Part shown: positions 7,718 through 15,964 of the stretch, piece by piece
Position numbering within the stretch: position 1 is the first letter of the stretch
Layout: each line of letters begins with the position of its first letter
From: Noviherbaspirillum sedimenti
GTDB taxonomy: Bacteria; Pseudomonadota; Gammaproteobacteria; Burkholderiales; Burkholderiaceae_D
Direction of reading: 5' to 3'
Length of the DNA: 64,000 bases
NCBI RefSeq assembly: GCF_003590835.1
Contig: NZ_QYUQ01000002.1
Span: forward strand, 2,418,001 to 2,482,000
Notes under the pieces: generated by a model
Told to the model about the DNA's origin: nothing
What the model saw: only the letters and a program-made list of their open reading frames with translations
The model's database searches: none
Program-made: the position numbers and the translations under genes

Positions 7718-8362
7718 TCAACCGAGCAGATCGGCAACGTCCAGGATGCGTTGGGCAAGGTCGGACAGTTTCAGGTTCTTGTCCATCGCCAGGCGTCGCA
7801 ACTTTGCATAGGCTTCCGGTTCACTCAGCTTGTGCCGCTCCATCAGCAGCCCCTTGGCGCGCTCGATGGTCTTGCGCTCGGCCAGCTTGAGTTTGGTATC
7901 AGACAATTCGGCGCGCAGCTTCTGGTCGGCATTGAAGCGCGCCAGTGCCACATCCAGCACCGGCTTGACACGTTCGGCATGCAGTCCGGCCACCACATAG
8001 GCCGACACGCCCGCATCCATGGCTGCCTCCATGCTCGATTTGTCGTCATCCTCGGTAAACAGCACGATCGGCCGGCGGGCATCGCGGGTAGCTACCACCA
8101 CGTGCTCGAGCACGTCGCGGGCGTCCGACTCGGCGTCGATGATGATCATGTCCGGCTGCAGCTGGGCGACCCGTTCCGGCAGGTGCATGTCGGCCGGGAA
8201 CACGGCAATGATGTTGTAGCCTGCTTCCAGCAGGCCGATGCGCAAGGCGCGCGCGCGTTCGGCGGCCGCCCAGGCGGCCTCGTTGTGCTCGTCTTCCGGC
8301 GGCACCACGCTATTGACCACGACGATGCGCAGCGATCGGAGTTCGTTGGTTGAAGCCTGCAT
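7718..8362 (-). CDS. nasT: NasT, ANTAR-domain antiterminator
   Basis: A 214-aa RNA-binding response-regulator-like protein. Residues 1-135 are a receiver-like domain with the Asp region MIIIDAESD. Residues 150-214 are the ANTAR helical domain, with LAERKTIERAKGLLMERHKLSE and the conserved ending LSDLAQRILDVADLL. NasT binds dual-hexaloop leader RNA and allows transcription past a terminator when nitrate releases it from NasS. Matching hairpins precede both downstream nrtA-like genes on the same strand. It is transcribed first and is separated from the nasS-like gene by its own stop and a new sigma-54 promoter. Confidence 0.93.
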   Translation of the reverse strand: MQASTNELRSLRIVVVNSVVPPEDEHNEAAWAAAERARALRIGLLEAGYNIIAVFPADMHLPERVAQLQPDMIIIDAESDARDVLEHVVVATRDARRPIVLFTEDDDKSSMEAAMDAGVSAYVVAGLHAERVKPVLDVALARFNADQKLRAELSDTKLKLAERKTIERAKGLLMERHKLSEPEAYAKLRRLAMDKNLKLSDLAQRILDVADLLG

Positions 8363-8387
8363 GTTTATCAGATTGCCAATTGTTTAC

Positions 8388-8407
8388 GTGGTCGGGACGC
8401 CGACCAC
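8388..8407. promoter_or_regulatory. Perfect dyad upstream of nasT
   Basis: GTGGTCGG-GACG-CCGACCAC forms an 8-bp perfect inverted repeat 26 bp before the nasT start codon. It could be an operator or a 5'-UTR hairpin. The loop has four bases, so it is not a hexaloop NasT site. Confidence 0.45.
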
Positions 8408-8469
8408 GGCAGATTACGCGACAATCTCACGCAAGAATCGCACCAACCCGCACCCACTTCACATCCCCT

Positions 8470-8602
8470 GCTCCCCATGCCTGTCCTCGGCATAGAATCC
8501 TCCTGCGATGAAACCGGCGTCGCCTTGCTGGGCTCGGGCGGCCATACGCAATTGATGCGGGTCGATGACGTCGGCCTCACGCGCGCGTACACGCCTGGTT
8601 GA
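8470..8602 (+). pseudogene. Internally deleted tsaD remnant
   Basis: Bases 8470-8527 match the start of the intact tsaD (22378-22435) at 55 of 58 positions, including the GCTCCCC before the ATG. The reading frame (from 8477) then jumps to the SGGHTQLM region, which in the intact gene lies 348 bp further on. The jump occurs at the 9-mer GTCGCCTTG, present at both places in the intact gene (22427, 22775), so the deletion looks like slippage between short repeats. It leaves an in-frame 41-codon fragment ending at TGA 8602. It lacks the metal-binding and nucleotide-binding parts and cannot be active. Confidence 0.88.
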
Positions 8603-8628
8603 TCTCTCGGGCACCGTCGCGGGTTGAA

Positions 8629-9390
8629 CTACGGCGCCACCACCACTTCCACTCCGGCCTCCTCCAGCACGCTTGCCATCGCGGCCGACGGCGGCGCGTC
8701 GGTAAACAGCACGTCAACCTGCGACAGGTGGGCCATGCGCACCAGCGCCTGCCGGCCGAACTTGTCGCGGTCCGCCACCAGCCAGACCGCGCGCGACTGT
8801 TCGATGATGGCTTGCGCCACCTTCACTTCGCGCGGGTCGAAGTCGCGCAGCGTGCCGTCGGAATCGATGCTCGAGATGCCGATGATGCCGATATCGACCT
8901 TGAACTGGCGGATGAAATCCACCGTGACTTCGCCGATGATGCCGCGGTCGCGGTTGCGTACCACGCCGCCGGCAACGATGACTTCGCATTTCGGGTTGTC
9001 GGCCAGGATCGCCGCCACGTTCAGGTTGTTGGTCACCACGTGCAAGTCCGGGTGGTGCGCCAGCGCGCGTGCCACTTCCTCGGTGGTGGTGCCGATGTTG
9101 ATCAACAGCGAACAGGCGGGCGGCACGCGGGCGGCGACGACGGCGGCAATACGTTGCTTGGCGTCGCTGTTCATGACCTGGCGCTGGTTGTAGTCGATGT
9201 TTTCGACCGAAGACGGCAGGCCGACGCCGCCGTGATAGCGCGTCAGCAGCTTGGCTTCCTCCATTTGCTTGACGTCGCGCCGAACGGTTTGCGGCGTCAC
9301 ACTCAGTTGGCGCGCCAAGTCTTCCACCGACACCGTGACTTGGGCGCGCACATGTTCCAGCAATCGGCGCTGACGCGGATTGAACGTCAT
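8629..9390 (-). CDS. glpR: GlpR/DeoR-family transcriptional repressor
   Basis: A 253-aa DeoR-family regulator. The N-terminal winged helix-turn-helix includes VSVEDLARQLSVTPQTVRRDVKQME (residues 20-44), with the TVRRD recognition element. The C-terminal sugar-phosphate-sensing domain holds INIGTTTEEVARAL and VTNNLNVAAIL. Its divergent position to glpD, with glpK at the end of the cluster, supports glycerol-3-phosphate as inducer. AAGGAG precedes the ATG. As the first gene of the block next to a decayed tsaD copy it marks the left edge of the glp cluster. Confidence 0.9.
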   Translation of the reverse strand: MTFNPRQRRLLEHVRAQVTVSVEDLARQLSVTPQTVRRDVKQMEEAKLLTRYHGGVGLPSSVENIDYNQRQVMNSDAKQRIAAVVAARVPPACSLLINIGTTTEEVARALAHHPDLHVVTNNLNVAAILADNPKCEVIVAGGVVRNRDRGIIGEVTVDFIRQFKVDIGIIGISSIDSDGTLRDFDPREVKVAQAIIEQSRAVWLVADRDKFGRQALVRMAHLSQVDVLFTDAPPSAAMASVLEEAGVEVVVAP

Positions 9391-9478
9391 TTCAGCTCCT
9401 TTTCCGTTTCTTTTGTTCGTTTAATTGCATTTAATGAAACCCACTGAACTATATCGAACTCAAATGATCATTTTATCG

Positions 9479-9508
9479 TTGACTTGTGTTCGTATCATAT
9501 CGTATCTT
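9479..9508 (+). promoter_or_regulatory. Likely glpD promoter with GlpR half-sites
   Basis: TTGACT (9479-9484) and TATCTT (9503-9508) are separated by 18 bp. The spacer contains TGTTCGTATCATATCG, resembling the GlpR half-site TGTTCG; a further GTTCG (near 9414) and CGAAC (near 9455) occur in the 169-bp glpR-glpD gap, which is AT-rich compared with its surroundings. The sites are assigned by similarity to the E. coli glp operator only. Confidence 0.5.
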
Positions 9509-9559
9509 CTAGTGCAGAGACAAACACAGGCGGCATAGCCGGCTTTTCACACAAGCACA

Positions 9560-11176
9560 ATGCAACAAGCATCCCATCACATTGAGTGCGACCTGCTGGT
9601 CGTCGGCGGCGGCATCAACGGCGCCGGCATTGCGCGCGACGCCGCCGGACGCGGCCTGTCGGTATTGCTGTGCGAGAAGGATGACCTGGCCTCGCACACC
9701 TCCTCGGCCTCGACCAAGCTGATCCACGGCGGCCTGCGCTATCTCGAACACTATGAATTCCAACTGGTCCGCAAGGCGCTGATCGAACGCGAGGTACTGC
9801 TGCGGGCAGCGCCGCACATCATGTGGCCCTTGCGCTTCGTCATGCCGCATGAGTCCAGCCAGCGCCCGGCCTGGATGATACGTGCCGGCCTGCTGATGTA
9901 CGACCTGCTGGCGCGGCGCGAATTGCTGCCCGGTTCGCGCGGCATCGACCTGCGCCGCCATCCGGCCGGCGCCCCGCTGCGCGCCGGCTTCTCGCGCGGC
10001 TTCGAGTATTCCGACGGCTGGGTGGACGACGCCCGGCTGGTAGTGCTGAACGCGATCGACGCCGCCGACAAGGGCGCCAAGATCATGCCCCGCTGCCGCT
10101 GCGAAACCGTGGAGCGCCACGCCGACCATTGGACCGCGGCGCTGCGCACCGCCGATGGCCGTGCGCTGACGGTGCGCGCGCGCGCACTGGTCAACGCCGC
10201 CGGGCCGTGGGCTGCGCAATTCCTGCAGGCTTCGGTGCGCCAGCAATCGAACAAGGCGCTGCGCCTGATCAAGGGCAGCCACATCGTCGTGCCGCGCCTG
10301 TTCGACCATCCTTACGCCTACATTTTTCAGAATTCGGACGGCCGCATCGTATTCGCCATCCCGTATGAGCGCGAGTTTACGTTGCTCGGCACCACCGACC
10401 TCGATTATCGCGGCAGTCTCGACCAGGTCGCGATCGAGGAGGGCGAAGTGGATTACATCTGCGGGCTGGCCAACCACTATTTCGAGAAGCGCATCACGCC
10501 GGCCGACGTCGTCTGGTCCTATTCCGGCGTGCGTCCGCTATTGGAAGATGAATCGGCAAACGCTTCGGCCGTGACGCGCGACTACCGCCTCGAATTCGAT
10601 GCCGGCGATAGCCACGGCAAGCGCGCGCCGCTGCTGTCTGTATTCGGCGGCAAGATCACGACCTTCCGCAAGCTGGCCGAGGAAGCCGTTGATCGGATCG
10701 CACCGGCCCTGGGCAACCATCGGGGCGCCTGGACCGAGCATGCCTGCCTGCCGGGCGGCGACCTGTATGGCGAGCGGCCGGCGAACCGCTCGGTACTGGA
10801 GTTCGATCGCTACGTGCAGGATCTGCAGAAACTGTATTCCTGGCTGCCGGCGCCGCTGGTCGCGCGCTATGCGCGCGCCTACGGGACCCGCATCCATCTG
10901 CTGCTGACCGGCCGTACCGCGCCGGACCAGATGGGCGAGGAAATCGCGCCCGGATTGTTCGCGGCCGAGGTCGAATACCTGGTCGCGCACGAATGGGCCG
11001 CTACCGGCGCCGACATCCTGTGGCGGCGCTCCAAGCTCGGCCTGCATCTAGAACGGGGCGTCGAGCCCCTGCTGAACGCCTGGATCGCGGCCCGCATGCC
11101 CGACCTGCGGCGCGCCGCAGGCGCACCCTGCCCCGCCGGTGCGAATGCCGGCTTGAGCGCCCCGGCCAAGGTTTGA
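9560..11176 (+). CDS. glpD: Aerobic glycerol-3-phosphate dehydrogenase
   Basis: A membrane-associated FAD enzyme that oxidises sn-glycerol-3-phosphate to dihydroxyacetone phosphate and feeds electrons to quinone; 538 aa, the usual length. The N-terminal dinucleotide fold is DLLVVGGGINGAGIARDAAGRG, followed by SSASTKLIHGGLRYLE and the FAD-contact block LFGVFGGK-like SVFGGKITTFRKLAEEA near residue 360. No clear Shine-Dalgarno is present. It heads a rightward run of nine further genes ending in glpK, consistent with GlpR control. The C-terminus ends in an Ala/Pro-rich tail. Confidence 0.95.
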   Translation: MQQASHHIECDLLVVGGGINGAGIARDAAGRGLSVLLCEKDDLASHTSSASTKLIHGGLRYLEHYEFQLVRKALIEREVLLRAAPHIMWPLRFVMPHESSQRPAWMIRAGLLMYDLLARRELLPGSRGIDLRRHPAGAPLRAGFSRGFEYSDGWVDDARLVVLNAIDAADKGAKIMPRCRCETVERHADHWTAALRTADGRALTVRARALVNAAGPWAAQFLQASVRQQSNKALRLIKGSHIVVPRLFDHPYAYIFQNSDGRIVFAIPYEREFTLLGTTDLDYRGSLDQVAIEEGEVDYICGLANHYFEKRITPADVVWSYSGVRPLLEDESANASAVTRDYRLEFDAGDSHGKRAPLLSVFGGKITTFRKLAEEAVDRIAPALGNHRGAWTEHACLPGGDLYGERPANRSVLEFDRYVQDLQKLYSWLPAPLVARYARAYGTRIHLLLTGRTAPDQMGEEIAPGLFAAEVEYLVAHEWAATGADILWRRSKLGLHLERGVEPLLNAWIAARMPDLRRAAGAPCPAGANAGLSAPAKV

Positions 11177-11265
11177 AGCAGCCACGACGCGACAGGATTG
11201 AAAAAAACGATGAGGGGCCGACCGGTGCAGGTCGGCCTCGGCAAAACAAACGGAGACGAGCGAAT

Positions 11266-12117
11266 ATGCCAAGCGCTGAACAATTGAAGGATTACCGCGA
11301 ACGTTTCGACCGCGACGGCTATGTCGTGCTCGAACGCCTGATCGACCCTGCCGTCGTCAAGGACCTGATTGCGGCGCTGCTGCGGGTCGAGGCCGAACAT
11401 GGTTTCGGCTATGCCAAGACTTCCTTCGAAGGCTTCAAGACGGTGCGGATCAACAATCTGCTGGTCTATGACGAACTGTTCTGGCAAGTCGCCTTGCAGC
11501 CCGACATCCTGCAATTGAGCGAATCCATCCTCGATCCGGAACTGCTGCTGTCGTCGCTGTGCACCCTGACGCTCGACCCCGGCCAGCAGGAGCAGCCGCT
11601 GCATGAAGATACGCAGTTGCTGCCGTTGCCGCGCCCGCGCGCGCCGATCTCGGTCAATGCGATCTGGGCCTTGAGCGACTTCACCGAAACCAATGGCGCC
11701 ACGCAAATCGTTCCGGGCAGCCACAAGTACGACAGCCCGCCGAAATACGGCAGCGAGGTCAAGACCGTTGCAGCCACCATGCCGGCCGGCAGCGTCATGC
11801 TGTTCGACAGCGCGCTCTGGCACAAGGGCGGCGCCAATTCGAGCCAGGAACGGCGTTATGCGCTGTCCTGCTATTACTGCGCCGGCTGGATGCGGCAGCA
11901 GGAAAACCTGCAGCTCGGCATTCCGCGCGAAATCGCCGCACGCTTCCCGACCCGCTTGCAGCAGCTCTGCGGCTACAGCATCTACAAGGGGCAGTTCGGC
12001 CACATCGACAATCAGGACCCGATCACCCTGCTGGGCAAGGAGCGCGTCAAGCGCACGGTCTGGGAAGAGACCGACCTGCGCATCGCCAACAAGCTCGCTG
12101 CCAAGTCCGCGCAATGA
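11266..12117 (+). CDS. Phytanoyl-CoA dioxygenase (PhyH) family enzyme, first copy
   Basis: A 283-aa Fe(II)/2-oxoglutarate-dependent oxygenase of the PhyH family. The predicted iron ligands are the HxD pair His113/Asp115 (PLHEDTQ) and His186 (ALWHKGG); Arg197 in QERRYAL fits the 2-oxoglutarate salt bridge. The start at 11266 follows GGAGACGAG. The product overlaps the next gene, an acyl-CoA synthetase, by 4 bp. PhyH enzymes hydroxylate acyl-CoAs, phosphonates, ectoine and other small molecules; the substrate here is not evident. The location in a glp cluster suggests action on a glycerol-linked compound. Confidence 0.82.
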   Translation: MPSAEQLKDYRERFDRDGYVVLERLIDPAVVKDLIAALLRVEAEHGFGYAKTSFEGFKTVRINNLLVYDELFWQVALQPDILQLSESILDPELLLSSLCTLTLDPGQQEQPLHEDTQLLPLPRPRAPISVNAIWALSDFTETNGATQIVPGSHKYDSPPKYGSEVKTVAATMPAGSVMLFDSALWHKGGANSSQERRYALSCYYCAGWMRQQENLQLGIPREIAARFPTRLQQLCGYSIYKGQFGHIDNQDPITLLGKERVKRTVWEETDLRIANKLAAKSAQ

Positions 12118-13712
12118 AACACCTGCTTCCGGACAGCGGCGGCTTGCCGCGCATTCCCGCCTCGGTCGTGCACATGCTGGCCGAGGCCGCGCGCGAGCGC
12201 CCCGAGGCGGCCGCCATCAGCTTTGAAGGCACGCGGCTGAACTACCGGCAGTACGCGGCGGCCGTGGCAGCGCTGGCGGCAAGCTGGCGCCAGCGCGTCG
12301 GTCCCGGCCAGCGCGTGGCGCTGGTGATGCAAAACTCGCTCGACCTGGCCATCGCAACCTATGCCGTGCATGCCTTGCGCGCGCAGGTGGTGGCGCTGAA
12401 TCCCGGCTATAGCGCGAGGGAACTGAGTTTCATGCTGGACGATGCCGCGCCCGGCATGGTGGTGCATGACCAGACGGCGAAAGCCGATATCGCCGCATGC
12501 TGCCCGGGCCTGCCCGCCGAGCGCTTCATCGCCACCTCCGGCGGCGCCTCGTTTGCCGCACTCGCGGAGCAGGCGCATGCCCTGCCCGAGGACTTGCCCG
12601 GCCATGACGACCTGGCGACGCTGCAATACACTGGCGGCACCACCGGACGCCCCAAGGGCGTCAACATCAGCCACCGCCATCTGGCTTTCAATCTGGCGCA
12701 GCGCGAAGCCCTGCTGCCCACGCAATACGGCGCCGAAACCGTCCTGTGCGTGATGCCCCTGTTCCATGTATCGGCCGTGGCGATGTCGCTGCACCTGGCA
12801 TGCTACGCCGCCTCGGAACTCATCGTTCACCGCCGCTTCGACGCCTCGGCGGTGTTGCAGACCATCGGCAGCCGGCGCGTGACCTCGTTTTCCGGCGCCC
12901 CGGCGATTTACCACAGCCTGGCTGCACATCCGGAGCTGCCCGGCGCCGATCTGCGCAGCCTGCGCGCCTGTTATTCGGGAGCGGCGCCGCTGCCGCAGGA
13001 AGTCCTGCGGCGATGGGAAGAACTCACCGGCTGCCCGATCCTCGAAGGCTATGGCATGAGCGAGGCCGGCCCTTGCATGACCTACAACCCGGCGCGCGGC
13101 GTGCGCAAGCCCGGCTCGGTGGGCTTGCCAGTGCCCGCCAGCAAACTGCAGATCGTCGCCATCGATGATGCCTCGCGCGTGCTGGCGCCGGGCGAAGCCG
13201 GCGAGATCCGCGTGCGCGGGCCGCACGTGAGCGCGGGCTACCGCAACCGCCCGGACGAGACCGCCGCCGTCTTGCGTGACGGCTGGATGCATACCGGCGA
13301 CATCGCCTGCATGGATGAGGACGGCTACGTTTTCATCAAGGGCCGCAAGCACGACACCATCAATGTCGGCGGCTTCAACGTCTATCCGCGCGAGATCGAG
13401 GAAGTCCTGCTGTCCCATCCCAGCGTGCGGGAAGCCGCCGCCTTTGGCGTGCCCCACCCCCGCTACGGCCAGGTGGTGCATGCCTGGGTGGTCGCCGATC
13501 CGGGTGCCGCGCCGCTCGTCGAAGCCCTGCTCAACCATTGCGCCGCGCAACTGGTACGCTACAAGATTCCGCACGCCATCGGCTTCGCCCCCGGGCTGCC
13601 CAAGACTGGCGTCGGCAAGCTGGCGCGCGGCGAACTGCGCGCGGTGCCGGCGACTGCCGAAACGACAACCAAGCAACATGTTCAACCAGAAGCTCAAAAG
13701 GAGATGCAATGA
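12114..13712 (+). CDS. AMP-forming acyl-CoA synthetase
   Basis: A 532-aa ANL-superfamily ligase that activates a carboxylic acid with ATP and CoA. The P-loop motif YTGGTTGRPKGV (A3) lies near residue 170, the A5 block LEGYGMSEAG near 310, TGDIACMDEDGYVFIKGRKHD (A7/A8) near 400 and the catalytic lysine in PKTGVGKLARGEL near 500. It starts within the stop codon of the first PhyH gene (ATGA) and ends in the start of the second one in the same way, so all three are probably translationally coupled and act in one pathway. The substrate is unknown. Confidence 0.88.
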   Translation: MKHLLPDSGGLPRIPASVVHMLAEAARERPEAAAISFEGTRLNYRQYAAAVAALAASWRQRVGPGQRVALVMQNSLDLAIATYAVHALRAQVVALNPGYSARELSFMLDDAAPGMVVHDQTAKADIAACCPGLPAERFIATSGGASFAALAEQAHALPEDLPGHDDLATLQYTGGTTGRPKGVNISHRHLAFNLAQREALLPTQYGAETVLCVMPLFHVSAVAMSLHLACYAASELIVHRRFDASAVLQTIGSRRVTSFSGAPAIYHSLAAHPELPGADLRSLRACYSGAAPLPQEVLRRWEELTGCPILEGYGMSEAGPCMTYNPARGVRKPGSVGLPVPASKLQIVAIDDASRVLAPGEAGEIRVRGPHVSAGYRNRPDETAAVLRDGWMHTGDIACMDEDGYVFIKGRKHDTINVGGFNVYPREIEEVLLSHPSVREAAAFGVPHPRYGQVVHAWVVADPGAAPLVEALLNHCAAQLVRYKIPHAIGFAPGLPKTGVGKLARGELRAVPATAETTTKQHVQPEAQKEMQ

Positions 13713-14644
13713 CTGGTCAAATTGATATCAAGGCGGTGACTCAGCAGCTTGCTGAAGAGGGTTATGCCGTCATCGAAAACGTGCTCTCGAAAGAGCAACT
13801 GGAACTGGCCCGCAAGCGTGTCGCGGAACTGATGGAAAAGGAGCTGGCGCAGCCCTTCCATCCCACCGAGGGCACACCGGCCGAGGACGAAGCGGAGATC
13901 TCCGCCTATTACAAGAAGTCCTACGACATCAGCGATGCCGAAGCCGAACGCATGGTCGCGCGCGTGCGGTATTACCGCCACCAGAACGCCGACACGCGCT
14001 GGCCGGTGCCGTTCAACAAGGTGTCGAAGAATCTCATTCCTCTGCCGACCCTGTTCGACCAGGACAAATCCCAGCGCGTCTGGAACCTGATCAACAAGGC
14101 GCCCGACCTTGCTCCGCTGGTCGAGCATCCCGTGGTGCTGTCGATGGTGCGCCACATCCTCGGCCAGGATTGCAACCTGCACGACTTCCAGTCGACCAGC
14201 ATCGGGCCGCACACAGGCGGCGGCTCGTGGCACGTCGATGCGCCGCTCGGCCAGATTGCCGAACCGCTGCCCGAATTCCCGCTGACGATCCAGAACGTCT
14301 GGCTGCTGGATGACTTCACCGAGCATAACGGCGCTACCCGCGTCATGCCGCGCAGCCACAAGCTGCGCAAGTCTCCGCCCTGGGGTAGCGATCCAATGGA
14401 AGGTGAGGTCACCCTCACCGCGCCGGCCGGGTCGGTTGCCATCTGGCTGTCCAACACCTGGCATCGCTCCGGCCAGAACACCACCGACAAGCCGCGCCGC
14501 GCCATCCTTTGCAATTACAACCTGTCCTGGTTGCGGGGCTTCTGCGACTTCACCTCGACCTTGTCGCCCGAAGTCGCGGCGGGCTTTTCCAACGATGTGC
14601 GCTACCTGCTCGGCTACTCCGCCTACGCGCCGAAAACCCGCTGA
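13709..14644 (+). CDS. Phytanoyl-CoA dioxygenase (PhyH) family enzyme, second copy
   Basis: A 311-aa Fe(II)/2-oxoglutarate oxygenase, distantly related to the copy 2.4 kb upstream. Iron ligands are His175/Asp177 (GSWHVDAPLG) and His252 (NTWHRSGQN), with Arg263/264 available for 2-oxoglutarate. The start at 13709 follows AAAGGAGATGC and overlaps the ligase stop by 4 bp. An upstream extension through the ligase gene is rejected. It carries a longer N-terminal helical section than the first copy, so the two probably act on different intermediates. Confidence 0.82.
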   Translation: MTGQIDIKAVTQQLAEEGYAVIENVLSKEQLELARKRVAELMEKELAQPFHPTEGTPAEDEAEISAYYKKSYDISDAEAERMVARVRYYRHQNADTRWPVPFNKVSKNLIPLPTLFDQDKSQRVWNLINKAPDLAPLVEHPVVLSMVRHILGQDCNLHDFQSTSIGPHTGGGSWHVDAPLGQIAEPLPEFPLTIQNVWLLDDFTEHNGATRVMPRSHKLRKSPPWGSDPMEGEVTLTAPAGSVAIWLSNTWHRSGQNTTDKPRRAILCNYNLSWLRGFCDFTSTLSPEVAAGFSNDVRYLLGYSAYAPKTR

Positions 14645-14646
14645 GA

Positions 14647-15873
14647 ATGAACGTGCAAGCACTCACTGAATCCACCCTGCATGCATTGAGCGCCGACCCG
14701 CGTCATCTCGTCGCGGGCTGGTGCGCGCCGCGGTTCGAAGGCGTGCGCGACGCTTTCATTGAAAATTTCATCGGCGGCGGCGAACTGGGCGCCTCGCTGG
14801 CGATCGAGATCGACGGCGAACCGGTGGTCGATCTCTGGGGCGGCTATGCCGACACCAGCCAGCGCCCCTGGTTGCGCGACAGCCTGTCGGTGGTGTTTTC
14901 CAACACCAAGCCGGCAACCGCCTTGTGCGCCCACCTGCTGGCGCAGGACGGCCTGCTCGACCTCGACCGGCCGGTGCATCACTACTGGCCGGCTTTCGGT
15001 GACAGCGCGCGGCGCACGATCACGCCGCGCATGTTTCTCGATCACAGCGCCGGCTTGCCGGCCTTGCGCGAAAAGCTCCCGGATGGCAGCGTGTTCGACT
15101 GGGATGCCATGGTCGGCCGGATCGAGCGCGAAGCGCCGTTCTGGGAACCGGGCACCCGTGTCGGTTACCACGGTTTGACCTTCGGCTGGCTGGTGGGAGA
15201 GTTGGTGCGCCGGGTGTCCGGGCTGTCGCTGGGCGAATTCTTCCAGCAGCGCATCGCGCTTCCCCTGCAGCTCGATTTCTGGATCGGCTTGCCGCAGGAG
15301 CACGAAGAGCGGGTGGCCGCCATCGTGCCGGCGCCGCCGGCCGCGCAGCCGCGCAATGCCTTCGAAGCCATCGTTGCCGAGCAGCCGGACAGCATTGCCG
15401 CGCTGTATTTCCGCAATACCGGCGGCTGGCGGCCGAGCGGATTCAACAAGCGGATCGGCCATGCGGCGCAAATCCCGGCAGCCAACGGAATCAGCAACGC
15501 GCGCAGCCTGGCGCGCCTGTATGGCACGCTGGCCATGGATGGCGCGCGCGGCGATCTGCAACTGATCGACCCACAGCGCTTGAAGGATGCGACCGAGATT
15601 TCCTCGGCCACCCATCTCGATGCCTGCCTGCAGGTGCCCACCCGCTTCGGCGCCGGCTTCCAGCGCAGCATGGACAACCGTGCGCGCGGCTGCGATAGCG
15701 CGGTGCTGGGCGACGATGCCTTCGGCCATGTCGGCGCGGGCGGCTCGGTCGCCTTCGCCTCGCCGCGGCATCGCATGGGTTTTGCCTACACGATGAACCA
15801 GATGGGCGCCGGCGTTCTGTTGAATAGCCGCGCCGAGCGCCTGATCGCCGCCGCTTACCGGGCGCTGGCTTGA
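14647..15873 (+). CDS. Serine hydrolase of the beta-lactamase/EstB (class C-like) family
   Basis: A 408-aa predicted esterase or amidase. The nucleophile motif is Ser85-Asn-Thr-Lys88 (VVFSNTKPA) and the catalytic Tyr is probably in RVGYHGLTFGWL near residue 175. The C-terminal FGHVGAGGSVAFASPRHRMGF block is typical of the family. There is no signal peptide, so it is cytoplasmic. It begins 2 bp after the second PhyH gene. Family VIII esterases cleave short-chain esters, so a role releasing an acyl or glycerol moiety is a reasonable guess. The ATG at 14647 is used because earlier in-frame starts lie inside the PhyH gene. Confidence 0.85.
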   Translation: MNVQALTESTLHALSADPRHLVAGWCAPRFEGVRDAFIENFIGGGELGASLAIEIDGEPVVDLWGGYADTSQRPWLRDSLSVVFSNTKPATALCAHLLAQDGLLDLDRPVHHYWPAFGDSARRTITPRMFLDHSAGLPALREKLPDGSVFDWDAMVGRIEREAPFWEPGTRVGYHGLTFGWLVGELVRRVSGLSLGEFFQQRIALPLQLDFWIGLPQEHEERVAAIVPAPPAAQPRNAFEAIVAEQPDSIAALYFRNTGGWRPSGFNKRIGHAAQIPAANGISNARSLARLYGTLAMDGARGDLQLIDPQRLKDATEISSATHLDACLQVPTRFGAGFQRSMDNRARGCDSAVLGDDAFGHVGAGGSVAFASPRHRMGFAYTMNQMGAGVLLNSRAERLIAAAYRALA

Positions 15874-15922
15874 TCGGATTTGACTGGAATTGATCGGAAT
15901 TCTTGACACCCTGTTTTTTCAT

Positions 15923-15938
15923 CCTGAATCGGTTCAGG
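15923..15938. promoter_or_regulatory. Perfect inverted repeat before the binding-protein gene
   Basis: CCTGAA-TCGG-TTCAGG lies 27 bp before the start of the periplasmic binding-protein gene and 20 bp past a TTGACA hexamer (15903-15908). It could be an operator overlapping an internal promoter. No known regulator consensus is assigned. Confidence 0.45.
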
Positions 15939-15964
15939 AACATCACCAAAGGAGACACTCTAAA

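Noticed and set aside
8388..8407. NasT hexaloop site before nasT itself
   Set aside because: The stem closes a four-base loop, not six, and no terminator follows. It is kept only as a possible operator.
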